Assembly: GCA_945971355.1 (NCBI GenBank)
Contig: CAMFPD010000071.1
Coordinates: 1-9,839 of the forward strand
Length of the DNA: 9,839 bases
Reading direction: 5' to 3'
Source of the DNA: an uncultured Lachnobacterium sp.
Lineage (GTDB): Bacteria; Bacillota; Clostridia; Lachnospirales; Lachnospiraceae
Made by a program: the position numbers and the translations under genes. Within the stretch, counting starts at the first letter, position 1. Each line of letters starts with the position of its first letter. The notes under the pieces are model-generated. The model did not search any database. It saw nothing but the letters and a program-made list of their open reading frames with translations, and was not told the origin of the DNA. Of the stretch, positions 1 to 6,404 are shown in pieces.

Positions 1-28
1 AAGGACTTATAAAAATAAGTCCTTTTAT
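1..28. terminator. Hairpin terminator downstream of codY
   Basis: A perfect 10-bp inverted repeat (AAGGACTTAT at 1-10, ATAAGTCCTT at 15-24) with a 4-base loop lies 30 bases past the codY stop. On the plus strand it is followed by a short T run (23-26). On the minus strand, the direction of codY, the tail lies outside the window, so the U-tract for codY cannot be seen. The likely role is an intrinsic terminator ending the yifB-dprA-topA-codY cluster, possibly shared with a convergent gene to the left. Confidence 0.7.
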
Positions 29-54
29 ATGATAAAATCCATTTGCTATTAAGT

Positions 55-831
55 TTATCTGTTCTTGTTTTTGATTTTCTCAAGTTCATCAAAAACAACA
101 TCATTAACAACTTTAATGTATGTTCCTTTCATTCCAGATGACCTTGACTCTATTACTCCTGCACTTTCAAATTTTCTTAGTGCATTCACAATAACTGATC
201 TGGTAATTCCTACACTATCAGCAATTCTGCTGGCCACAAGAATTCCTTCGTTTCCATCAAGTTCCTCAAAAATATGAATAATTGCCTCAAGCTCTGAAAA
301 AGACAAAGTACTAATTGCAGACTTTACAATTTGGATTTTTCTATTCTCCTCTGCATTTTCTTCATTAACAGACCTCATCATTTCCAGTCCAACAACAGTT
401 GTACCATATTCAGTGAGAATAATATCGTCTATATCATACTCCTTGTCACTTCTGTATTCAAAAAGTGTTCCAAGACGCTCACCGGCAATGTCGATAGGAG
501 TAATAATAGCTCTATATTTTCGCGAATTCTCACCAAAACCTAATGTCTCCAGATTAACATTCTCTTTTGTAGATAGAATACCAAGTAATCTCTCGTTCAA
601 TTCCGGATCGATAAATCCTCCAACCTCATCAACTATGAGTTCCTGAAGTTCATCAACCCCTTTGCACACACTAGATCCTAAAACCTTTCCTTTTCTGCTA
701 ATAACAAGAATATCTGATTCCAATATGCCTGTTAACACCTCGCAGATATCGTTAAACACGACCTTGGATGAGCTGTTATTATGAAGTAGCTTATTTATTT
801 TTCGTGTTTTATCTAACAGCTGAACGCTCAT
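55..831 (-). CDS. codY: CodY, GTP- and branched-chain-amino-acid-sensing global transcriptional repressor
   Basis: CodY is a cytoplasmic dimeric DNA-binding protein that represses nutrient-scavenging and amino-acid biosynthesis genes when isoleucine/valine/leucine and GTP are plentiful. The 258-residue product matches the usual length (about 259). Residues ~1-155 form the ligand-binding GAF region, starting with the typical LLDKTRKINKLL helix. A linker helix follows, and residues ~168-245 form the winged helix. The recognition helix segment (ASRIADSVGITRSVIVNALR, 200-219) and the wing GVIESRSSGMKGTYIKV (225-241) are nearly identical to the family. The start is fixed by AGGAGG at 840-845, 8 bases from the ATG. 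The gene follows topA directly and probably has its own promoter (878-906). In B. subtilis, codY lies further downstream of topA, separated by trmFO-xerC-clpQY; those genes are absent here. The assignment is very secure. Confidence 0.97.
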   Translation of the reverse strand: MSVQLLDKTRKINKLLHNNSSSKVVFNDICEVLTGILESDILVISRKGKVLGSSVCKGVDELQELIVDEVGGFIDPELNERLLGILSTKENVNLETLGFGENSRKYRAIITPIDIAGERLGTLFEYRSDKEYDIDDIILTEYGTTVVGLEMMRSVNEENAEENRKIQIVKSAISTLSFSELEAIIHIFEELDGNEGILVASRIADSVGITRSVIVNALRKFESAGVIESRSSGMKGTYIKVVNDVVFDELEKIKNKNR

Positions 832-854
832 TGGCTTTTCCTCCTAAATCATCC

Positions 855-873
855 CTTGTTTGTCTGTAACAAG
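855..873 (-). other. Small stem-loop at the 5' end of the predicted codY transcript
   Basis: CTTGTT (minus strand, 873-868) pairs with AACAAG (860-855) across a 7-base loop. The predicted start of codY transcription (about 871, from the promoter at 878-906) places this stem at the extreme 5' end of the mRNA. A stem there could stabilise the message, or the repeat could be an operator. Six base pairs is a weak stem and no function is proven. Confidence 0.3.
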
Positions 874-877
874 AGAT

Positions 878-906
878 ATTTTATCACGTTTTATCAGACA
901 ATTCAA
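878..906 (-). promoter_or_regulatory. Predicted sigma-A-type promoter for codY
   Basis: On the minus strand, TTGAAT (906-901) is followed by a 17-base spacer and TAAAAT (883-878). The -35 box overlaps the topA stop codon (903-905). The expected transcription start is near 871, giving a leader of about 40 bases with AGGAGG. Spacing is ideal and each hexamer has one or two mismatches to TTGACA/TATAAT. This suggests codY can be transcribed independently of topA. Confidence 0.55.
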
Positions 907-2981
907 TCATTATCTTGTTTTTGTGTAGTAACATAGCCACATTGTTCGTTGGAACATACAATTTTATTGCCTTTGACAACCATATAGCTGTTGCACCTTG
1001 GACATTTATCCGACACAGGACGTCCCCAGCTCATAAAATCGCACTCTGGATTATCAATACAGCCATAATATTTACGACCTTTTCTTGTCTTCTTAAGAAC
1101 AATATCCTTACCACATTTTGGACACTCTACATCTATCTTTTCAAAATATGGCTTTGTATTTCTACACTCTGGGAAACCTGGGCATGCAAGGAATTTACCA
1201 TGTGGTCCATATTTTATAACCATATTTCGACCACACACATCACAGATTTCATCCGTAACCTCGTCCTCAATTGTAATTTTTTCAAGCTCCTCCTCTGCCT
1301 TATCAACGGCAATCTGCAAATCAGGATAAAAATTCTTAATTACGGTCTTCCAATTAACAGTGCCCTCTGCCACTCCGTCAAGCAGAGTTTCCATGTTGGC
1401 TGTAAATCTCTCGTCAACAATTGTTGGGAAAGACTCTTTCATAATTGCATTTACAACCTCACCAATTTCTGTAACATACAAATTCTTATTTTCTTTTGTC
1501 ACATATCTTCTAGCGATAATTGTTGTAATTGTAGGTGAGTAAGTACTTGGTCTGCCGATTCCAAGTTCCTCTAAAGCTCTTACAAGGGAAGCCTCTGTAA
1601 AATGAGCCGGTGGCTGAGTAAAATGCTGCTTTGGTTCAAATTCTACAAGAGACAGCTTTGTATTCTCATCTATAGACTTAAAAGCAGTCTGCTTCTCAGC
1701 TTTTTCATCCTCCGCCTCAGTATATGCAAGTTCAAAACCATCAAACGCAACCTTAGATGTAGAAACGTGGAACTTATAGTCTCCTACTCCAATATTTACA
1801 GTTGTTGTCTCGTATACAGCATTTGACATTCTGCTGGCAGCAAAACGTTTCCAGATAAGCTGATACAGTCTGAATTGATCTCTCGAAAGAGAATCCTTGA
1901 TATCTGATGGTGTTCTATTGATATCTGAAGGTCGAATTGCCTCATGGGCATCCTGAATTTTCTGATTGCCTTTCTTAGCACCCTGACCTTCTGATAAATA
2001 CTTGTCACCGTAGTTATTGTGAATAAACTCTCTCGCTGAAGCATCTGCTTCCTCTGAAATTCTTATAGAATCAGTACGTAGGTAAGTAATAAGACCAACC
2101 GTTCCCTGACCCTTGATATCAACTCCTTCATAGAGCTGTTGTGCAATTCTCATTGTCTTTGAAATTGGGAAATTAAGCGCCTTTGAAGCTTCCTGCTGTA
2201 ATGTTGATGTTGTAAAAGGAAGCGGTGCTTTTTTATTTCTCTCACTCTTCTTGATATCAAGTATTTCAACTTCCTGTCCCTTCATTTCAGAGAGAATCTG
2301 ATCAACTTCCTCTTTCGATGAGATAGCAATCTTATCATTACCCTTGCCGTAAAGCTTGGCAACAACCGCCTTTTTCTCTCCCTCTGCGTTTATAAGCGCA
2401 TCAATGCTCCAGTACTCTTCTGGTATAAATGCATTGATTTCTTCCTCTCTATCACAAACTATTCTAAGTGCAACAGACTGTACTCTACCTGCACTCAGAC
2501 CTCTTTTTACCTTTGCCCAGAGAAGTGGACTGATTTTGTATCCAACAATTCTGTCCAATGCTCTTCTAGCTTGCTGTGCATCAACTAAATCCATATCTAT
2601 CTCTCTAGGATTTTTAAGAGATTCCTTTACAGCATTCTTTGTAATCTCATTGAAGCTTATTCTACTTACATTCTTGCCTTCAAGCTTAAGTGCATTGACA
2701 AGATGCCATGAAATAGCTTCTCCTTCTCGGTCCGGGTCAGTTGCAAGATATATTTTTTCTGCTTTTTTTGCTTCTTTTCTAAGTTTTGCGAGGATGTCTC
2801 CCTTGCCACGAATTGTGATATATTTAGGTTCAAAATCACCTTCAACATCAATTCCCAACTGGCTTTTAGGCAAATCTCTAACATGGCCATTTGATGCCAT
2901 CACTTCGTAATTCTTCCCCAAAAACTTTTTGATTGTCTTAACCTTCGCAGGCGACTCTACAATAACCAAATACTTTGCCAT
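903..2981 (-). CDS. topA: DNA topoisomerase I (type IA)
   Basis: This enzyme relaxes negative supercoils by transient cleavage of one strand through a 5'-phosphotyrosine link. The 692-residue protein matches the length of Firmicute TopA (B. subtilis 691). The Toprim domain opens with MAKYLVIVESPAKVKTIKKF (catalytic E9) and carries TDPDREGE (D82, D84, E86) for metal binding. The active-site Tyr is Y300 within GLITYLRTDS, with R302 beside it. The C-terminus has three C4 zinc fingers: C580/C583/C600/C606, C620/C623/C641/C647 and C660/C663/C676/C681. The frame is open 31 codons further upstream, but the start at 2981 is chosen because the family begins with MAKYLVIVES and AAGGAG lies 7 bases before it. 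It lies 25 bases downstream of dprA, consistent with one operon. All key residues are present. Confidence 0.97.
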   Translation of the reverse strand: MAKYLVIVESPAKVKTIKKFLGKNYEVMASNGHVRDLPKSQLGIDVEGDFEPKYITIRGKGDILAKLRKEAKKAEKIYLATDPDREGEAISWHLVNALKLEGKNVSRISFNEITKNAVKESLKNPREIDMDLVDAQQARRALDRIVGYKISPLLWAKVKRGLSAGRVQSVALRIVCDREEEINAFIPEEYWSIDALINAEGEKKAVVAKLYGKGNDKIAISSKEEVDQILSEMKGQEVEILDIKKSERNKKAPLPFTTSTLQQEASKALNFPISKTMRIAQQLYEGVDIKGQGTVGLITYLRTDSIRISEEADASAREFIHNNYGDKYLSEGQGAKKGNQKIQDAHEAIRPSDINRTPSDIKDSLSRDQFRLYQLIWKRFAASRMSNAVYETTTVNIGVGDYKFHVSTSKVAFDGFELAYTEAEDEKAEKQTAFKSIDENTKLSLVEFEPKQHFTQPPAHFTEASLVRALEELGIGRPSTYSPTITTIIARRYVTKENKNLYVTEIGEVVNAIMKESFPTIVDERFTANMETLLDGVAEGTVNWKTVIKNFYPDLQIAVDKAEEELEKITIEDEVTDEICDVCGRNMVIKYGPHGKFLACPGFPECRNTKPYFEKIDVECPKCGKDIVLKKTRKGRKYYGCIDNPECDFMSWGRPVSDKCPRCNSYMVVKGNKIVCSNEQCGYVTTQKQDND

Positions 2982-2988
2982 CAAAAAA

Positions 2989-2994
2989 CTCCTT
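2989..2994 (-). promoter_or_regulatory. topA ribosome binding site
   Basis: AAGGAG on the minus strand ends 7 bases before the ATG at 2981. It settles the start against the longer open frame that reaches 3074 inside dprA. Confidence 0.8.
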
Positions 2995-3006
2995 AAAATA
3001 CGCAAG

Positions 3007-4086
3007 CTATAATTCTCTGACAAAATAATTTGGAATTGTTTCTCGTATAAATCCTTTACCTTCCAAAGATTCAAGAATTGTCAGAAGCTCACTTAATTGA
3101 TATGGTAACTTCTCCATAAGTGTCCCAATACCTATAGGACGAAAATCGAGTAAACTATACACCAACGACTCTTCTTTTTCAAGTAGATTTTTTCGAAAAT
3201 CCATTTGAACATATTCATTTGAATTAGAATCAGTCACTTCTTTTACAAATTCTTCCAAATCATTTAATATATTTGCGCCCTGCTTTATCAAGGCATTGCA
3301 CCCCTGACTTAAGGGATCACATACACGACCTGGAACAACATATACATCCTTGCCCTGTTCCAATGCATAATCAGCTGTTATAAGGGAGCCACTCTTAAGC
3401 CTTGCTTCCACCACAACAACTACATCACTCAAACCCGATATTATTCTGTTTCGCTGAGGGAAATATATAGGAAGAGGTTCAGTATTTAGCGGATATTCAG
3501 AAATTATGCCTCCTTTTTCGGGGAGCAAATCATACAAAAATTTATTTTCTCTGGGATAACACTTATTAACGCCACAACCTAACACTGCATAGGTACTACC
3601 ATCACCATCAATAGCCCCCATATGGCTATCTCTGTCTATTCCTCTTGCCATACCACTAATCACATTTATACCACTCTTCGCCAATCTCCTGCCTATATCC
3701 TTAGCTACACTTTCTCCATAAGCACTTCTGCCTCTGGCCCCCACAATTGCCACTGAAGTTTTCCTGTTATCAGGTAAGCTCCCCTTGTAATACAGTGAAT
3801 ATGGTGGATCTATAATCTTTCTGAGTCTCTCAGGATACACTTTATCCTCAACCGATATAAAGCTATATCCGCTCATTGAAAACTGCCCCCATTTTTCATC
3901 AATCTCCCATTCTATCCTAGATTTCAAAATTATCTCTATATCTTTTTCCGTAAGTCCATTTATTTTTCTTATGCTATTTTCTTCCATATAATAAAGTTCT
4001 TCGGCTGAAATATCATTTTTTCTAAATAATATTTTCTTTCCATTCCATAATCCATAAATATTCGAAAGCCAATACTTATATTTCAT
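3007..4086 (-). CDS. dprA: DprA (Smf), DNA processing protein that loads RecA on incoming single-stranded DNA
   Basis: DprA binds single-stranded DNA entering the cell during natural transformation, protects it and recruits RecA. It is also widespread in bacteria not known to be competent. The protein has 359 residues. Residues ~1-105 form the N-terminal helical/HhH-like region. Residues ~111-283 form the extended Rossmann fold with the family signatures GARGRS (116-121), GMARGID (145-151), PQRNRIIS (210-217) and KSGSLITADYALEQGKDVYVVPG (231-253). Residues ~300-359 form the C-terminal winged-helix (DML1-like) domain. The start ATG overlaps the yifB stop as ATGA, and GGAGGAG (4094-4100) sits 7 bases upstream inside the last codons of yifB, so translation is probably coupled. 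The pairing yifB-dprA-topA is common in Firmicutes and Clostridia. The gene appears intact. Confidence 0.95.
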   Translation of the reverse strand: MKYKYWLSNIYGLWNGKKILFRKNDISAEELYYMEENSIRKINGLTEKDIEIILKSRIEWEIDEKWGQFSMSGYSFISVEDKVYPERLRKIIDPPYSLYYKGSLPDNRKTSVAIVGARGRSAYGESVAKDIGRRLAKSGINVISGMARGIDRDSHMGAIDGDGSTYAVLGCGVNKCYPRENKFLYDLLPEKGGIISEYPLNTEPLPIYFPQRNRIISGLSDVVVVVEARLKSGSLITADYALEQGKDVYVVPGRVCDPLSQGCNALIKQGANILNDLEEFVKEVTDSNSNEYVQMDFRKNLLEKEESLVYSLLDFRPIGIGTLMEKLPYQLSELLTILESLEGKGFIRETIPNYFVREL

Positions 4087-5621
4087 AACATATCTCCTCC
4101 AAAATACTTATTATCCAAACTTCTATAGCACACAGCCTCCGACAGATGACGCAGTTTAATATTCTCACTGGCATCAAGATCTGCTATGGTTCTCGCCACC
4201 CTGATTATTTTGTGGTAGGTTCGTCCTGTCATTTGCAATTTTTCATATATACTTTCCATGTATCTGTTTTCTTTATCACCAAGATAACAATACTTGTCCA
4301 TAAGAGACACGGGGAGCCTGCTATTGAATCTGAATTTTTCACTCATATATCTTTCTCTTTGAATTCTATGGCATTGGACAACTCTTTTTCTTATGGATGC
4401 AGAGCTTTCATTATTATCTTTCATCACTATTTCACTATATGTAAGTGCTGATGCTTCAACGCATAAGTCAATTCTGTCAATCAGAGGCTGCGACAGCTTA
4501 TCCAGATATCGCCTCACTCCTGTAGCTGTACATCTGCATCTCTGCATATCTGGATAATAGCCACAATTACAGGGATTCATCGCCGCAAGCAGTAAGAAGT
4601 TAGCCGGATACACAACACTCGTATTGCCTCTTACAAGATTAATTCTATGCTCCTCCAAGGGCTGTCTTAACACTTCGATTGTCTCCTTGTTAAACTCCGT
4701 CAATTCGTCTAGAAATAACACTCCGTTGTGCGCTAGTGATATCTCCCCTGGTTTCAGATTCATCCCACCTCCTATTATTCCTGCCTTTGTAACTGTATGA
4801 TGTGGATTTCTAAAAGGTCTATCACAAAGTAATGCAGAATTATTGTCCAAAAGTCCACACACACTGTATATCTTGGACAATTCAAGTTTTTCCTCATCAG
4901 AGAGTGATGGCAGAATTGTGGGAAGTCTCTCTGCCACCATAGTCTTTCCTGCCCCTGGCGGTCCAACTAAAAGCATATTGTGCATGCCGGCAGCGGCCAC
5001 TTCACATGCCCGCTTCACAAAGACTTGTCCATTCACATCTCGAAAATCAACCGATGAAGTTTTACTTTTACATTTTGCATCTTTATCTGCTACATATGAT
5101 TGTTTTTCTTCTTCCCCATTCAAAAAATCAATCAACTCAGATATATTATCAAATGTAAAAATTTGTGGACCTGGAACAAGTCTCGCTTCATTTTCATTCG
5201 CTTTTGGTACCACAAACTTTTTTACCCCTCGCGAAAATTCATCCGAGACTATGGGTAAAACTCCATTAGTTCCCAGTATTTTGCCATTCAGGCTCAATTC
5301 ACCCACAAATACCTTGTCGGCACATTTTGCCTCATCGACAATTCCCATTGACACTAAAAGTGCAACAGCAATAGGCACATCAAAACCTGTGCCAGACTTT
5401 TTAATATTTGCAGGACACATATTGATAGTTATTCTATTTGCAGGCAGCATAATACCGCAGTTATGAAGGGCTGTTCTAACTCGCTCCTTTGCCTCTTTCA
5501 CCTCTGATGATAAATTGCCCACCATATCAAAGACAGGCATTCCTGTACTTATATCCACTTCAATAGATATACTTTTAGAGTGGATGCCTTCCAACACGGC
5601 AGTTCTAATCACACTGTACAT
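4083..5621 (-). CDS. comM: YifB/ComM family Mg-chelatase-like AAA+ ATPase
   Basis: ComM is a hexameric AAA+ helicase that extends the branch-migrated heteroduplex during integration of transforming DNA in Gram-negative species; the role in Firmicutes is less well defined. The 512-residue product fits the family (about 500-510). Residues 1-~165 form the Lon-protease-like fold domain typical of ComM. The AAA+ core has Walker A GPPGAGKT (220-227) and Walker B VLFLDE (301-306), followed by a CxC...CxC insertion (C351, C353, C362, C364) and LIDRIDL (380-386) in the sensor region. A C-terminal helical Mg-chelatase domain ends at 512. The open frame extends 31 codons further upstream from a TTG, but MYSVIRTAVLEGI matches the family N-terminus and AGGAG lies 5 bases ahead of it, so 5621 is chosen. 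It is the first gene of the yifB-dprA-topA-codY cluster. Confidence 0.93.
   Translation of the reverse strand: MYSVIRTAVLEGIHSKSISIEVDISTGMPVFDMVGNLSSEVKEAKERVRTALHNCGIMLPANRITINMCPANIKKSGTGFDVPIAVALLVSMGIVDEAKCADKVFVGELSLNGKILGTNGVLPIVSDEFSRGVKKFVVPKANENEARLVPGPQIFTFDNISELIDFLNGEEEKQSYVADKDAKCKSKTSSVDFRDVNGQVFVKRACEVAAAGMHNMLLVGPPGAGKTMVAERLPTILPSLSDEEKLELSKIYSVCGLLDNNSALLCDRPFRNPHHTVTKAGIIGGGMNLKPGEISLAHNGVLFLDELTEFNKETIEVLRQPLEEHRINLVRGNTSVVYPANFLLLAAMNPCNCGYYPDMQRCRCTATGVRRYLDKLSQPLIDRIDLCVEASALTYSEIVMKDNNESSASIRKRVVQCHRIQRERYMSEKFRFNSRLPVSLMDKYCYLGDKENRYMESIYEKLQMTGRTYHKIIRVARTIADLDASENIKLRHLSEAVCYRSLDNKYFGGDML
4094..4100 (-). promoter_or_regulatory. dprA ribosome binding site inside the end of yifB
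   Basis: GGAGGAG on the minus strand is 7 bases from the dprA ATG and also encodes part of the Gly-Gly-Asp near the YifB C-terminus. Together with the ATGA overlap it indicates translational coupling. Confidence 0.8.
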
Positions 5622-5626
5622 TTTTA

Positions 5627-5631
5627 CTCCT
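5627..5631 (-). promoter_or_regulatory. yifB/comM ribosome binding site
   Basis: AGGAG on the minus strand lies 5 bases before the ATG at 5621. It supports the shorter reading of the gene over the TTG start at 5714, which would translate through the terminator hairpin. Confidence 0.7.
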
Positions 5632-5663
5632 GTTCCACTTGGGAAAATGCATGAAATATGCAA

Positions 5664-5706
5664 GAAAAAAGATGAGTATATTTTATCATAACACTCATCT
5701 TTTTTC
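5664..5706. terminator. Strong symmetric intrinsic terminator after sigK
   Basis: GAAAAAAGATGAGT (5664-5677) and ACTCATCTTTTTTC (5693-5706) form a perfect 14-bp inverted repeat around a 15-base loop. On the minus strand the right arm ends in six Ts. The hairpin begins 9 bases beyond the sigK stop, so it should end sigK transcription before yifB. The flanking A and T runs make it bidirectional in form. Confidence 0.8.
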
Positions 5707-5714
5707 ACCTGCAA
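5685..5714 (-). promoter_or_regulatory. Candidate yifB promoter embedded in the sigK terminator
   Basis: On the minus strand, TTGCAG (5714-5709) is followed by an 18-base spacer and TATGAT (5690-5685). The -10 box lies in the loop of the terminator hairpin and the predicted start is near 5678, at the loop/right-arm boundary. A transcript starting there would carry only one arm and could not form the terminator, while transcripts reading through from sigK would. Hexamers match TTGACA/TATAAT in 4 and 5 positions. The call is moderate, as AT-rich DNA gives chance matches. Confidence 0.4.
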
Positions 5715-5715
5715 A

Positions 5716-6339
5716 TTACTGATTTAACAACTTTTTTAATTTTTCCAGAGCTTTCTTCTCAATTCTTGATACATATGACCTGGAGATACCAAGACCTTTT
5801 GCAATTTCCTTTTGAGTATAGCATCTGGAGTCTCCCAAGCCATATCTAAGTTTTATTATAAGTAGTTCTCTGTCTGACAATACATAATCAATACTGTCTG
5901 CAACCTTTTTCAACTGAGTTTCCTTGATAATCTTGTCTATTACATCTTCATCCTCCACATCCAATACATCTACTAGATGAATCTGGTTTCCCTCCTTATC
6001 TACACCAATCGGTTCATACAAAGACACATCTCCCTTTGTCTTTTTCCTCCCTCTAAAATACATGAGTATCTCATTATCAATACATCTGATTGCATAAGTG
6101 GCAAATTTATTGCCGTAATCAGGATTAAAGGTTGAAGCAGCTTTTATCAGACCAATAGTACCAATGGACAACAATTCCTCTTTGTCCTCCTCAGTTACTG
6201 CATACTTTTTTATAACATGTGCAACAAGCCTCATATTGTGTAATATTAATTCTTCCCTGGCCGCTTCATCATTCTCTTTTAGTTTTGCCAATACCTTGTT
6301 TTCCTCTTCAAGCGTTAAGGGTGACATAAATGTGTTCAT
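5716..6339 (-). CDS. sigK: SigK-type sporulation RNA polymerase sigma factor, lacking a pro-sequence
   Basis: Sigma-K drives late mother-cell genes in sporulation in Bacilli and Clostridia. The 207-residue protein has region 2 at ~30-100 (LILHNMRLVAHVIKKY, LLSIGTIGLIKAASTFNP, KFATYAIRCIDNEILMYFR). It has the SigK-specific linker DVSLYEPIGVDKEGNQI (104-120), then EDVIDKI (131-137). Region 4 is at ~150-207, with recognition helix ISRSYVSRIEKKALEKL (185-201). The linker resembles B. subtilis SigK far more than SigE. B. subtilis SigK has a 20-residue membrane-binding pro-sequence removed by SpoIVFB; here MNTFMSPLTLEEE aligns near the start of the mature form, so no pro-sequence is present, as known for C. 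difficile SigK. No Shine-Dalgarno precedes the ATG. A strong terminator follows. Whether the host sporulates cannot be told from this window. Confidence 0.88.
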   Translation of the reverse strand: MNTFMSPLTLEEENKVLAKLKENDEAAREELILHNMRLVAHVIKKYAVTEEDKEELLSIGTIGLIKAASTFNPDYGNKFATYAIRCIDNEILMYFRGRKKTKGDVSLYEPIGVDKEGNQIHLVDVLDVEDEDVIDKIIKETQLKKVADSIDYVLSDRELLIIKLRYGLGDSRCYTQKEIAKGLGISRSYVSRIEKKALEKLKKLLNQ

Positions 6340-6341
6340 TT

Positions 6342-6360
6342 TATAGTTTATGTAACTATA
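6342..6360. repeat. 7-bp inverted repeat where the sigK ribosome binding site should be
   Basis: TATAGTT (6342-6348) and AACTATA (6354-6360) flank a 5-base centre, 2 bases upstream of the sigK ATG. It occupies the place of a Shine-Dalgarno sequence and overlaps the predicted -10 box (6355-6360). It could be an operator or simply a symmetric -10/AT-rich start region. Confidence 0.45.
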
Positions 6361-6370
6361 TTTTTTTCGT
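6344..6370 (-). promoter_or_regulatory. Match to the sigma-K promoter consensus in front of sigK
   Basis: On the minus strand, AC (6370-6369), a 16-base spacer and CATAAACTA (6352-6344) fit the B. subtilis sigma-K pattern AC-N16-CATANNNTA. The expected start would fall at about the sigK ATG, giving a leaderless message. Autoregulation of sigK by sigma-K is established in B. subtilis; its presence here is inference from a short motif. Confidence 0.3.
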
Positions 6371-6383
6371 GCTTTTCCCTCAA
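6355..6383 (-). promoter_or_regulatory. Candidate sigma-A-type promoter for sigK
   Basis: On the minus strand, TTGAGG (6383-6378) is followed by a 17-base A-rich spacer and TATAGT (6360-6355). The predicted start is near 6348, leaving a leader of only about 9 bases without a Shine-Dalgarno. It interleaves with the rightward -10 box at 6392-6397 and overlaps the sigma-K-like element. Confidence 0.4.
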
Positions 6384-6391
6384 AAATTAGA

Positions 6392-6397
6392 TATACT
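6392..6397 (+). promoter_or_regulatory. Candidate -10 box for the pseudouridine synthase gene
   Basis: TATACT ends 7 bases before the ATG at 6405, so a start at about 6404 would give an essentially leaderless message. The expected -35 position (6369-6374, GTGCTT) is a poor match to TTGACA. No Shine-Dalgarno is visible before the gene, which is what makes this box notable. Confidence 0.35.
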
Positions 6398-6404
6398 ATT
6401 TTTC

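Noticed and set aside
844..852. Two-codon open frame ATG-ATT-TAG in the codY leader, with its stop touching the SD
   Set aside because: An isoleucine-containing mini-frame before an isoleucine-responsive regulator is tempting, but it has no properly spaced SD of its own and such 9-base frames arise by chance.
915..1538. 207-codon plus-strand open frame opposite topA
   Set aside because: It lies fully antisense to the conserved C-terminal half of TopA, its translation is Cys/Phe/Ile-rich with no recognisable domain, and no ribosome binding site is seen.
3010..3026. CodY-box-like sequence near the dprA end
   Set aside because: AATTCTCTGACAAAA differs from AATTTTCWGAAAATT at four positions and lies within coding sequence, so chance is likely.
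2982..3074. 31-codon upstream extension of topA into dprA
   Set aside because: TopA proteins start with MAKYLVIVES, and AAGGAG is correctly spaced for the ATG at 2981.
4843..5466. 207-codon plus-strand open frame opposite yifB
   Set aside because: It is antisense to the ComM Lon-like and Walker A regions; the translation is Ser-rich low-complexity sequence without a domain.
5622..5714. 31-codon upstream extension of yifB from a TTG
   Set aside because: It would be translated from the sigK terminator hairpin; the family N-terminus and AGGAG support 5621.
6330..6404. 25-codon upstream extension of the pseudouridine synthase
   Set aside because: The hydrophobic extension is antisense to the sigK start, is not found in the family and has no Shine-Dalgarno.
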